Shown here: piece after piece, positions 37,764 through 48,714 of the stretch
Numbering within the stretch: position 1 is the first letter of the stretch
Layout: each line of letters begins with the position of its first letter
DNA from: Mallotus nudiflorus
Taxonomy: Eukaryota > Streptophyta > Magnoliopsida > Malpighiales > Euphorbiaceae
Length of the DNA stretch: 64,000 bases
Direction: 5' to 3'
Assembly (NCBI GenBank): GCA_947683625.1
Contig: CANTUR010000793.1
Location: 5,518,001-5,582,000, forward strand
Notes under the pieces: generated by a model
The model's input: the letters and a program-made list of their open reading frames with translations, nothing else
Databases searched by the model: none
Told to the model about the DNA's origin: nothing
Made by a program: the position numbers and the translations under genes

Positions 37764-38707
37764 TTTTACTTCTGAGTTTCTAACTAAGTGACTTGAACTA
37801 GCTTAGACCCACCCTGATGAGCTCGAAGGATCTATATTGTTGTAAAATCATGTGTCAGAATAATGCATGGCGTGTATGCATGATGTGTAAGACTATTTCA
37901 TTATTTAAGGAAACTTAAGAGAGAAAAGTAAAAAGAAGATGCAAATACATGACACAAAATCAAAATATGAAGCTTAAACGTGCAAACTTGCACCCTTATT
38001 TCTCCCACACGTGTATTCAATGGCAAGTATTTTATCTTAGGATCTTTGGTCTGGGTTTTGATTATCAATAGGGGATAATAAAATTAATGTATGCAAGATA
38101 TCTCTTAGAATGATTTAAATAAGTAACAGATCCTTTAATCAAAGCCTAAGTCTATTTCTAATGGGCTAAGGTCCTTAGCACTATAAACTCACTTGTCAAA
38201 GGCCACTTGAAATGGGTCATGAATGGGCATGAAAGGCCCATATTGACATAACTTGTTTATATTAGGCTTCGGCTGGGTATAAAGGCCCATTTTACCTTGG
38301 GTTGCTTGTTAATGGGGTCAAGATTTATTTTGAGGATCCATTATATGGCATAATACACACATGCATGTGGGAAAAAACTCCTAAAGATAATTGCTAGGCC
38401 ATTACATAGGCTTAAGATTTAGGTATTAGGCTTTGGTTCCTATAATGATATACGTCCATATATGTCTCCCCACTTAATGGTCAAGCAACACTAATTGGTA
38501 CGTGTCGTGAGTGACAATAATTAAATATTCCATCACCAGGTTTAAGTGAAATGTAGGTAGTAAAGTACTAACTATTGTCGGGTTAATTTGGGACTAAAGT
38601 GCTCATTGTGTGCAAAAATATATATTGAATACAAAAGATGGAAAAGAAAAGAAATAAGAAAATAATTAAAAATAATAAAACACAAAACATTGGAATCATT
38701 TTCTCTA

Positions 38708-38725
38708 TCCCCAGTGGAGTCGCCA
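38708..38725 (-). other. element 1 primer-binding site
   Basis: On the minus strand, one base after the 5' LTR end, TGGCGACTCCACTGGGGA matches the 3'-terminal type of PBS used by Tat/Ogre-like elements, which are generally assigned to tRNA-Arg. The tRNA assignment is from memory. Confidence 0.75.
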
Positions 38726-38726
38726 C

Positions 38727-40641
38727 TGTAGGCGGCAGGGTTTAGCGCATGCCTAAGTGTTTGGCGACCACGACACTGTATGGGCTCGAGGCTCACTTGG
38801 AAATACGAAATAGGTCTTGGGCCTAATCAAAGATGGAGTCGCCACCTGGATGAAAGCCGAGACACACTTATACAACAATTAGATTCCACGGAGGTTCTCA
38901 GAAGCCGTTGTTAGAGAATGGGTTCAGAAAGTGGGTATGAGTGTTTGAATGCTCAACCAACCTTGTGGTTGGACTTTGTTTGTGTTTTGCATTTTATTAC
39001 CTTTAATTATTTGATTATTTCCTTATTAACATGCAAATTATTATTGGCTTTAGAGAATTGTCAAGTTTTAGAATTGAATCCGGATTTGCACATTAATTAC
39101 TTTTTTATGCACTTAGGCCCATCATTTATCATAAGCAGAAATAAATAATCAATCTTTTCAACCATTCATTCAAATTAAGAAAGGAAAGAATTAGGGATTA
39201 CAATGCTTTTGAATGAAATAAAAAAGGGAATACACGAAAAGTAAACCATACATATACTAAAAATAAACTAATAGTAAAATATTTGCACGAGCAAAATGCT
39301 CTAAAGAGTTAACTAATTAGATTGACTACTCAATGATGTGGACCATCAAGTAATTCCTGCAATAAACATACAATTAGTTCCCTCTTGCAAAGCACGACAT
39401 TATCTATAATATATTTTACAAATAATGTTCTCAAGAGATTTCTCAATACAAACTAGAAAAATCCTCAAATGATAAAAAATATTATCATATATACTACATT
39501 ATGCAACATGGTAATTACGAGTAATGAAAAAAAAAAGGCATATAAGGTGAGAGTCATGCAAATTTTTACAAAGGAAAGAGGGCTGAATTGTCTAGAGGCC
39601 TGTCAATATGGCGATCGCCTCTGTGATGGGGCAATCGCCTCATTGACAAAGGGTGACGCCTCTTCATCAATAGACTCTCTTGACTCTCAAAATGGTCAAA
39701 CTTCTATCCTAAGCAAGCAAATGTTCACATAAGTTTCCACAAAGTATACCAGACTATAACTACATGCAAACTCAATAGATCAAACCTATCAAATGGTGTA
39801 ATGAGTGCAATAAACCTAGAATATACCTAAAATAAACCAATAAAATAAATCACATGCAAAGTGAATACCAAAATAACAAGACGATGAAGATATTTTTACT
39901 TGAATGTGGATTTTTGTCAAAGCAATTAACCCTCAAAAATGTCCTTTGGATTGCAATCTTCAATAGTATGTGAGTTCTACTTGGAAACAAGTACTTTCCC
40001 TTCCTCTCTCCAAGGAAAAATGAGTTTGGTGAGTTTTGATCTCCTTCCTCTTCTCCCAAAAACATCCCTCCTAGTTTTTTTCAGAGCTTTTCTCTCTTTT
40101 TTCTTCAACAATTACTGACCTCCCTAACTATCACCTCATCTCCTTTTTTTTTTCTCTTTCTTCTTCTTCCTTTTATTCTCTACTTTCCATGCCCCTAGGC
40201 TCCTTAGACCATGATGAGCCTCTATAGCATTTTTCTTTCCTCCAAAATCTCTTCCTTATGCAAATTTAGCTCTAGGGGGTGTGGGGCCTACACCACTTGG
40301 CCACCATGTCTGCAGCTGCAGGTGGCCTGCCACAGAGGCGGCGCCACAATGATGAGGCGATTGCCTTTGCAACAACTGCCAAAGAGGCGATCGCCTCATT
40401 GCATAAAGGCGACACCTCTTTGGCCTGGCCTCGTATTGGGCCAAATAGGCCTAGGTTGTTTTGAACAGTTTGGGCTAAGTTTTGGACTTTTGGGCTTCCA
40501 AGTCCATTTCCAATCGAAGATTCGGGTTTTGTACTCATGTTCAAGCTCCAAATTCTCATCATTGGGCTTGATAACGGGCCGATCAAACTGAATATCTCTA
40601 ATTTGTCCCCTATCGCGGGCTGACCGAATCAGGTGTATACA
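38727..40641 (-). repeat. element 1 5' LTR (1915 bp)
   Basis: TG...CA bounded. On the minus strand it starts TGTATACACC (TGTAGACACC with one change) and ends GCCGCCTACA next to the PBS. It is homologous to 18192-20047. It has palindrome clusters at about 39607-39662 and 40334-40420, the latter with one perfect GAGGCGATCGCCTC (40384-40397). Confidence 0.93.
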
Positions 40642-40646
40642 GTTAC

Positions 40647-41154
40647 TTATAAACAAATTTTTATATTTGATGTGATATAAAATTTATTTCAATAATGAAC
40701 ATTGTATTTGAATAAATTTAGCATTCAATTTAATATTTTAGTCTTAAAAATATATGTTTATATATTTTAAATAAAATGTAAAATGAGAGAGCTTAAAGAG
40801 AAAAATAAGATATGCAAAATTAAAGGTATTAAATATGACATTTATTTAAAAATTTTGTAAAATTTTATTGAATGTGAGATATTTATAATTAATTTTATAA
40901 TTTTACTAAAATACTTTTTTTAAAAAAGATTTGTACCAAATACATAAAATTTAAATTTTTTAATAAATTTAAGGTTATAATCATTTAAAAAAATCAACAT
41001 ATAAAATGGCAAATTTTAGAATTATTAAATACAAAACAAAGTGAATTTTTACAAGAGGCTTAAAATATTTAAGAGTGTAGATTGGATGAGATTTGTTTAT
41101 TGTGATATCCATTGTTAATAAAGTTAATATATTGTTGCTCATAATACGGCTAAG
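40647..41154. other. AT-rich spacer
   Basis: Very AT-rich sequence after the element 1 duplication. I see no gene or delimited repeat. Confidence 0.5.
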
Positions 41155-44100
41155 TTTTTTTTTTTCAATAAAATAATATTATATTATAGGAGCAAAAGAA
41201 GATCTTTTGAAATACTGCAAAACAAGTTTTGAGGAAGCCTATTAGATAACACAAATTTTACAACCTAGTCTGCTACTGCATTAGCCTACCTCTTCATTCA
41301 TGTAAAACTAATATGATACAAAAAGTTCTTTTTTTGACGTTATAGTCTGAACAAGATTTAGAGATGCTCCATTGTGGTTCCTAAATTTGTGAAAGAGCTT
41401 GAAAAGCTTTCAAGGAGTCCAGTCCAAAAATACACCTATGACAACCAATGGATAATGCAAAATCAACTCTAAGGAGTACAACTTCAACCTACGCTACAAG
41501 GAATTTTATAATATTATTGACTTTAACCACAAGCATTTCATTTAAATTTGTATACACTGCATATAATTCACTTGAACATATGTATCTTAAATCATTTCAT
41601 TTAACTATATGTATTTCACATTCTTTCATTTGTTTTGTATTTGTCAAAATGCATTGCAATGATATATTTGAGTATGTGTAACATAAGATGTATTTTGGGT
41701 ATTATAAATTGGAAATTTAGTTAATAAATAAAAATGTAAAGAATATAAGGACCTTAGTGGCTAAATTAGATGAAATACAAAATATGAAAGTTGTTCCTTT
41801 ATGTGTTAATGAAGTGCTTGAAAAAGGATTTTGTAATTTAACTTTTATAACTTGAGAAATTCTAAACTAAATGAGACCTGCTCAAACTATTTTTGTACAG
41901 AACATAAGTCTGAATTCAAAATTTCACCATTAATTGTGCAGAGCTTATATTATGCTGACTTTTGGATATGTTATATAGCCTTATGTGTCTAGTTTTGTAG
42001 GAAAAAGAATCAATAGTTTGGAATGGTGTAGTGAAAGTTATTCAATCTCAAGTCTAACAAGGTCAAGTTGTCCAATAAAGAAAAATATGAAAAAATGTTA
42101 GGCTTACATGCATAGAACATATCCTAATTATATACTAAGCATGAACACTCATTGTAGACATATTCTTGATCAAATATATGTCATATTTGAGGATCTTAAA
42201 ACATTGGTGAAGCTTGAAATGGTGATACAAGTCATCCATAGAGTGTTGGACATCTAAAAAGTGAGTATAAATATTGATTAAATTCTTTGGTGAAATTGTG
42301 TATTTGAGATAGGTATGAACATGTGATGGATGAATTACAGCTTGATTGACAATGTATATTCTATAAGATTTTGAGATGAATTATTTTTTATTATTCAAAT
42401 GTGCATAGTTTGTTTATTGATTGGTTATATCTATACACAAGTGTTTACAAGTAAAATGCAAACACTATGACCTTAAGGACTATGTGTTATGCAAATTTAC
42501 ACTTGAACACTTGCATACAGATATAAAAGGACGTTGTGACTAGCTTGACAAATATTTACAAATCACATAGCAAATACAAGTCATCAAAGAAAACCATATA
42601 ATTCACATGTTATATGTTAGTCAATAAAATCAAATGGCAATTGTTTCACATGAATCTCAGAAGCAATATTTGTCTTGCTATGCCAAAATAAAATCAATGA
42701 ATAACTCATTAGCACTTGCATTTGAATGAATCATACTTGTACTATGTTTTAATATCATCTATTTGTTTTTTGTGCCTTTAGAATTTAATTGATATTTATA
42801 TTCACGAAGTTGCAAATCACCAAATCGCAATTATTTTTCCCAAATAGTGAAGATTGACATGTGACCATTTTGAAGCATATAGCATTGTAAATAAAGTATG
42901 GAGCAAAGGTCACCGGTCGAACCCTCATCATAAGCACACATATGATAAGGAGATATATTTTATACTTATATGTAAATATAACTTTTATGTAATCTATGAA
43001 TGAAAATGTTATGATCTTTTATGTGTTAAAATGATATGTTGACTTTGTTTAATTATGATATGGTTGCATTACAAATTTCATAACTTAAGCCGCTCCATGA
43101 AAAATAGTTCCATATGAATCTCTACCAATCACTATAAGACCTACAAAACCTATTGATGAATTATATGAAGCATCTATGTTAAACTTAATATAATCATTAG
43201 GATATCAGGTTAATAATGAATATTTAACATGTTATGCAATTGGGGTCCTAGTGTCCTGAGAATGTAATTGCTAGCAATCTTCTTTTAAGGCCTATAGCAC
43301 TTTCGTAAGCAAATTGTAGGCAATTTGTAAACACAACAATGGATAAGGATTTGTATTTTTAAAAATACAAGCATTTCTACTTTTCCAAATGAACCACCCA
43401 ATAGATAATAACAAAGCAAATTGATTCTCATCATTTTTTAACAAAATACTAACTTGATCATTAATTTTCCATAGAGGTAAAGTTATGTTAAATTAGGAAT
43501 ATAAGCAAAATGAGAAGCAAACCAAGTTGCTCTAGCATGATAGCAGTGAAATAGCATATGTTGTATAAACTCAATTTGCTATCCATATATCTAACATACA
43601 TTTGAATCTATAATATTCCTTCGAAACAAAGCATAAGAGGTGATAAAGAACCTTCCACCAAAACATTTTAACCTTTGAAATGATTTTCTATGCCATAACT
43701 TCTTCCATAAGATGATTCAATAGTAGTCCTAGGAGGCCTAATTCTACTTTGAGAGCACATAAAGTGGTAAGCTGATCCAATAGTGATGGAGCATTTTTTT
43801 TTTATCAAAATGTCAGACAATTTTGTCTTGATTTTAAGAGTCTCCTAAGGGAATTTTTTGGATTCTATATACATAAACATGATTAAAAAATTAGTTCATT
43901 AAGCTTACATTCCATCTCCTTTAATTTGGAAGAATAAGCTCTAAGACTAGGAAAATCTCATGGTTTTTAGGCCTAACAAATGGAAACATTTTTTCCATTA
44001 CCAATGTTAAATCTAAAACCTAATTTTAACAAATTTCTAGTCTTGATCAGACTAGACTAACCCCAAGAGATTCTAGATCCCATTCTTGCATTCAAGAAAG

Positions 44101-45930
44101 AATTATGAGAGAAATAAATATTTTTCAACATTTGTGCCCATAAGGATTCAGGATTACTAATGATTCTTCACACCCTTTTAGCTAATAAAGCACTATTAAA
44201 CTTATCAAACTCTTTGAACCCTAGTCCTCCTTTGGATTTTGACGTAGCAATGGACTCCCAATTGACCATATGAAAACCCCTCTTTATGGGATTAGTTCCC
44301 CATTATAAATTAGGTAATAAAAAGTTTAATTGTTCATAAAAAGTGTATTGAAAACTTAAAATAAGACATAACATATATAGGTAGAGTTGTAAGAATAACT
44401 TTTAATAAAACTTCCCTACCAGCTAAAGAGAGAAGTTTATGTCTCAACGATTTTGATTTTTGAAGAACTCTTTCTTTAATAAAACTTAATGCACTTTTCT
44501 TTTATTTGTTCCAAAATGCTAGCAACCCTAAGTACTTATCAATTGCCCTGAAATGATTATGCTAATTACATCACTTAAATTTTGCCTCAATTTTATTGGG
44601 GTCTTTTAACTGAAACAAATACTAGGCTTATCTCTATTGATCCTCTAGCTTGTAGCAGTACAATACATGTCTAGAACATTTCTAATATTAGTCATTTCTC
44701 CCATATCAACTCTATTAAAGATTAGGGTATCATTAGCAAACAAAAGATGGGTTAAAATAGTGCATTTTCTATTGAATCTGAAACCATTTATGAGATTGTG
44801 TTCTCTAAGCCTAAGACAAGGCCAAACAAAGAGCGTTTGACACCAAAATGAACAAGTATAGAGATAGTGGATCTTCCTGTCTCAACCCTCTAGAGGGCTT
44901 AAAAGACTGTGTTGGGTTACCATTAATCAAGATAGAGTAAAAGATTGTTGTAACACATTTCATGATCAAACGAATAAAATGAGAATGAAAACCTATCTTA
45001 ATTATTGCTAAAAAAAACCCATTTGACTTGATCATATGCTTTGCACAAAATGGTGATTCCCCTTATGCTTAGAAGTGTTTAGAGCATGAAAGACTTCAAG
45101 TGCTAAAAGAACATTATCATGAATTTGTCTTCTTGGAACAAAGATAGCTTAACATTTATGAGCCCAACCAGACAAATGAGGTTTAAGCCTATTTACCATG
45201 ATTTTATAAATAAAATTACATAGGCTTATAGGTCTAAAACATTTAATATCAACAGGATTCAAAATTTTTGAATAAAAACAATGAAGGTATTATTCCATTT
45301 TTTTAACATAAAGCCACTATGGAAAAAAAAAACTACTAGCAGCCCTACAAATAAAAGGTCCTATAATATGCAAAATTTTTTGATAAAAACTCTAGGAATT
45401 TGGTCATGGAGCTTTATAGGCACCTAAATCAAACAGAGCATATTTTATTTTCTCATCCAGAATTAGAGCAAGCAACATTTCATTTATGTGATCAGAGAAC
45501 ATTTGAGGCATAATTCACAATACAGTTTTAGAATGATGAGCAACTGATGTAAAGAATAGTTGTTTATAGAAACCTAAAATTTCTAACTTAATTCCTTTTT
45601 GGTTCAAAAGACTTCTACCCTCACCCTCACCATTTTTTAACTTGAGAATTTTATTATTTTGTGGTCTTTGCATACAAAAAGCATGGAAAAAACTTAGAGT
45701 TTTTATTCCCATCTTTAGTCTAAGAAACTCTAGACCTTTGAAAACAATAAGACTCTTCTTCTTTAAAACATTTAAGTTACTGCTTATTTAATTCTTCTAA
45801 TCTAGACTGTTTGTTTGAAATGCTCCCATCCATTTGAATAAGATCAATTTGTATCTGAAGATTCTTAAGTTTAACACATGTGTTGCCAACCTATAAGAAC
45901 AATTTCATAATTCACATCAACACTACACTA
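41155..45930 (-). mobile_element. LINE (L1-type non-LTR retrotransposon) remnant, interrupted
   Basis: Minus-strand coding similarity to plant L1-type ORF2: a region upstream of RT with NKNSKFFH-like sequence (about 45750-45600), RT with GLRQEDPLS (about 44910), the conserved C-terminal KGGLGFKEF stretch (about 44240), a zf-RVT-like segment (43750-43500), and an RNase H-type segment FNIDASY (about 43180). The end of the RNase H domain (DSLKAFQAL-like) is found at about 41440-41200, so about 1.5 kb (about 41500-43080) was inserted into it. A T-run at 41155-41166 may be the poly(A) tail. No endonuclease is seen, so it is 5'-truncated. Many stops. Confidence 0.7.
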
Positions 45931-46197
45931 GTTAATATAAATTTAGATAGCTATTAGATGAAGAGTCCATGTCCATATATTCATAAAAATATCATTTATA
46001 AAAAATATATATTTTTAAAAAAATTCTATATAAAGAAAAATTAAAGATACAATATCAACTTCTACATTTACTTATGGTTTAATATGTATTTTTTTAATGG
46101 TGCATTTGGTATAAAATAAATTTTATATGCAATTCATTTGTAAATTCAAATGATTTCATTTCATTTAAAGAAAATATTTATGTAATTAATTTTCAAT

Positions 46198-47832
46198 GGG
46201 ATAATGATTTCATAAGTTCTAAAAGTTATGTCATTTTTTCCAATTAAGTCCTATAGATTTTAATTGTTTCAATTGAGTTTGTTAACTTATCATAAATTGT
46301 AACATTAGTCCTAAACTATTAAAATTGATAGGCTTGGTTGACGTGTTAGTCAAGTTCTCAAATCTCCTTCAAATTGATTGGTGACGCGTTAGTAATGCTA
46401 GAATAGCTTCAAAACATATAGTTCCACATTGGATTTAGAAAAACAACCACTACTGACCCATTCTATTCTAACATTTTAAAAAATGTAAGCAAAAAAAAAA
46501 GAAGAACACAACATGTGTAGTAGTTGACATTTTAAGAGAGCAGGTGAAGGTTTAAGCACACTTCGCTCATCAGCCATCCTTAAAAGTCTCGCATACCCAT
46601 CAACCAAACTAGTTAAAATTTGATCAAAATAAGAGTACAGGATACAGTAATGGAACATAATTTAAATGATTTGATTGGATTTGGAGAAATTTCACAAAAT
46701 CATCATCATCATAATCATGGCAATATGGAAGAATACATATTAAGACATTACAAATCAAAACCTTTTTTTTTATCATGATCTACGTCACCGTTCTCTTTAG
46801 CGTTCTCTTCTCTTCTTTCTATCTTCTCCACTATGTACTCCACTAGTAAATCCTTCTCCTCTCTCACTTGGGTGTCCTCTCCTCCGACCTCTTCTTCTTT
46901 ATCTTGTAAGTATGATTACAATTTTCATCTTTCTTTATTTCTCTTATCAAAATTTCTTTCTTTTATATCTATTTCTTGTTTGTTTGTTCAGATGTTGATG
47001 AGTCAACTAATGTTTCTCGTGAATCCCCATTACCTACTGTAACTTCTCCAACAACAAAGCCATTATAGAAGCCTAGCATTCTGGAACAACCCATATGGGA
47101 AATTCCTCCACCCAATTCAAAAATGCCTCCTGTCAAGAAATTTACACTTACTAAACAATTAGTTGAGCAAAGAGTCAAGAAACCCAGCTATGATACAAAC
47201 TGTAGCATAAGCAGGCCACTACGAAGTACACATGTTAGACTAATCAAAGAAGAGAATAAACCACAGTTGGAGGCACATCTAGCTCATCATTGCTGTCAAC
47301 ATCTTCGATTTCAACAGCAGAATTCTAGTCAATTTTAAGTCTCGTAGCAACTTCTTGGTGCTATACCAGTGTCCTTAGCTTTTGCATATAAGGATTTTTT
47401 TGGCTTTTTCTTTAGTGCTTCAACTTATTCAATGAACACGCTTGTATAAGCAAGATTTTTACATTCATGATAAATCATTTGTGGATCATAGCAACATAAT
47501 ATGCTCTTATTGTTGCTTTCAGAAAAGGTTTAGCCTGGGTCATTCTTTTTAGAGAATAAATTGTTTTCTTGGACATGGAAATCTGAAATGGCATTTTTTC
47601 CAATGTCACATCATGTGTTTTGAAGCTATTCTTGCATGACTAACACATCATCTGTCAATTTAGAGGAGACTTAAGAATTTAACTGACACGTCAGTTAAAT
47701 TTGTCAATTTTAATGGTTTAGGATTAACAATGCAATTTATAAAAAGTTAATACACTCAATTGAAACAATTAATATTTATAGGACTTAATTAAAAAATGGC
47801 ATAACTATTAAAACTTATGAAGTCATTATCCC
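46198..47832. mobile_element. non-autonomous Mutator-like element, candidate Pack-MULE (1635 bp)
   Basis: Terminal inverted repeats of about 215 bp (46198-~46420 and ~47610-47832), beginning GGGATAATGA and ending TCATTATCCC, are flanked by a perfect 9-bp duplication ATTTTCAAT (46189-46197 and 47833-47841). It has no transposase. The interior carries what looks like part of a host gene with an intron (see 46775-47180). Confidence 0.9.
46775..47180 (+). pseudogene. host-gene fragment inside the MULE, possibly XEG113-like glycosyltransferase N-terminus
   Basis: An ATG-led hydrophobic segment (46775) and a Ser/Pro-rich segment are followed by an intron-like stretch (GTAAGT near 46911, TTGTTCAG near 46992). 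Then comes coding that includes PIWEIPPPNSKMPP and KFTLTKQLVEQRVK. The last part resembles the stem just before the catalytic domain of plant GT77 arabinosyltransferases of the XEG113 type. This is from memory and not certain. A frameshift and a stop break it. The retained intron fits DNA-level capture by a MULE rather than retroposition. Confidence 0.45.
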
Positions 47833-47841
47833 ATTTTCAAT

Positions 47842-48231
47842 TTTAATTTTTTTATTTTGTAAAATTATTTAATTCTAAACTAAATTTAAAAAATTATTTA
47901 AATAAATTCATTTTATAAAATATTGATTTAAAATAAACACACATCTTTAATAATAATCATTCATAAATAAATTCTTAATCTCAAATAAAATAATTTTTTT
48001 ATTAAATTTGAATCAAATAAGAAGTAAATAAAATTTTTTACTAGAATAAAGTTAAATTTGTAATATCTAATTAACTATTTTATACGTTATTAATAAAATA
48101 AATGAGACTCATTTTCCAAATCCTACCTCCCAACCATACTTGTATTAATACCCGACTAGTCGAGCATTTTCCTAAACAGTAAACCCATTCGTTCGTCTTC
48201 TACCATCTTTACTCTCGGAGGGAAAAAACTA
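47842..48231. other. upstream region of the OSTC gene
   Basis: AT-rich to about 48110, then mixed sequence up to the ATG. It presumably holds the promoter and 5' UTR of OSTC. I cannot single out one control element. Confidence 0.45.
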
Positions 48232-48714
48232 ATGGCGGAGCCAACACCGAGCTCAATGGATCCCATTTTCCACATCCTGAAAGTACTACCCTACTCCATC
48301 CTCCGCCCTCCTCGCCTCCGTCTAAAGCTCCCAACCTTCACACTCCCCTCGTCTATGACAGTTTTTGCCCTCGTCCTTCTCACCTATTTCATGGTCGTTT
48401 CCGGCATCATCTATGACGTAATTGTTGAGCCGCCCGGCATCGGGTCTACCCAGGACCCAGCTACCGGATCTGTCCGCCCTATTGTTTTTCTCCCTGGCCG
48501 CGTCAACGGACAGTACATAATTGAAGGATTGTCATCTGGGTTTATGTTTGTTCTTGGTGGAATTGGTATTGTGCTTCTGGATCTTGCCCTTGACAAGAAT
48601 CGTGCTAAGAGTGTGAAGGTTTCTTACGCTTCTGCTGGCATTTCTTCTGTAGTTATTGCCTATATTATGAGTATGCTCTTTATTCGCATTAAGATCCCTG
48701 CTTATCTTAGGTGA
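48232..48714 (+). CDS. OSTC: oligosaccharyltransferase complex subunit OSTC (DC2-like)
   Basis: Single exon, 160 residues, near the family's usual 150-170. OSTC/DC2 is a small ER-membrane subunit that connects the STT3A-type oligosaccharyltransferase with the translocon during N-glycosylation. Visible features: a short cytosolic-type N-terminus, three hydrophobic segments (about 42-62, 98-118, 131-152), the conserved loop YDVIVEPPGIGS (61-72), the RVNGQYIIEG motif (90-99), and the ending RIKIPAYLR, as in other plant members. The start is the first ATG and gives the expected N-terminus. GC content is higher than in the flanks. It stands between two large retrotransposons and a MULE but looks intact. 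Confidence 0.95.
   Translation: MAEPTPSSMDPIFHILKVLPYSILRPPRLRLKLPTFTLPSSMTVFALVLLTYFMVVSGIIYDVIVEPPGIGSTQDPATGSVRPIVFLPGRVNGQYIIEGLSSGFMFVLGGIGIVLLDLALDKNRAKSVKVSYASAGISSVVIAYIMSMLFIRIKIPAYLR

Larger units (their letters stand above)
18192..40641 (-). mobile_element. element 1: structurally complete Ty3/Gypsy Tat-like LTR retrotransposon (22.45 kb)
   Basis: The element lies between perfect 5-bp duplications GTTAC (18187-18191 and 40642-40646) and coding is on the minus strand. Order in its own direction: 5' LTR (38727-40641), PBS (38708-38725), gag (about 37763-36400), protease, RT, RNase H, integrase (ending 28413), then two genes in the opposite orientation (28.1-21.0 kb), hairpin repeats, PPT (20048-20066) and 3' LTR (18192-20047). 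Three later insertions (21815-~23790, 26145-27684, 28975-32151) account for about 6.7 kb, so it was originally roughly 16 kb. The RNase H region resembles that of Tat elements. All coding regions carry stops or frameshifts. Confidence 0.93.
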
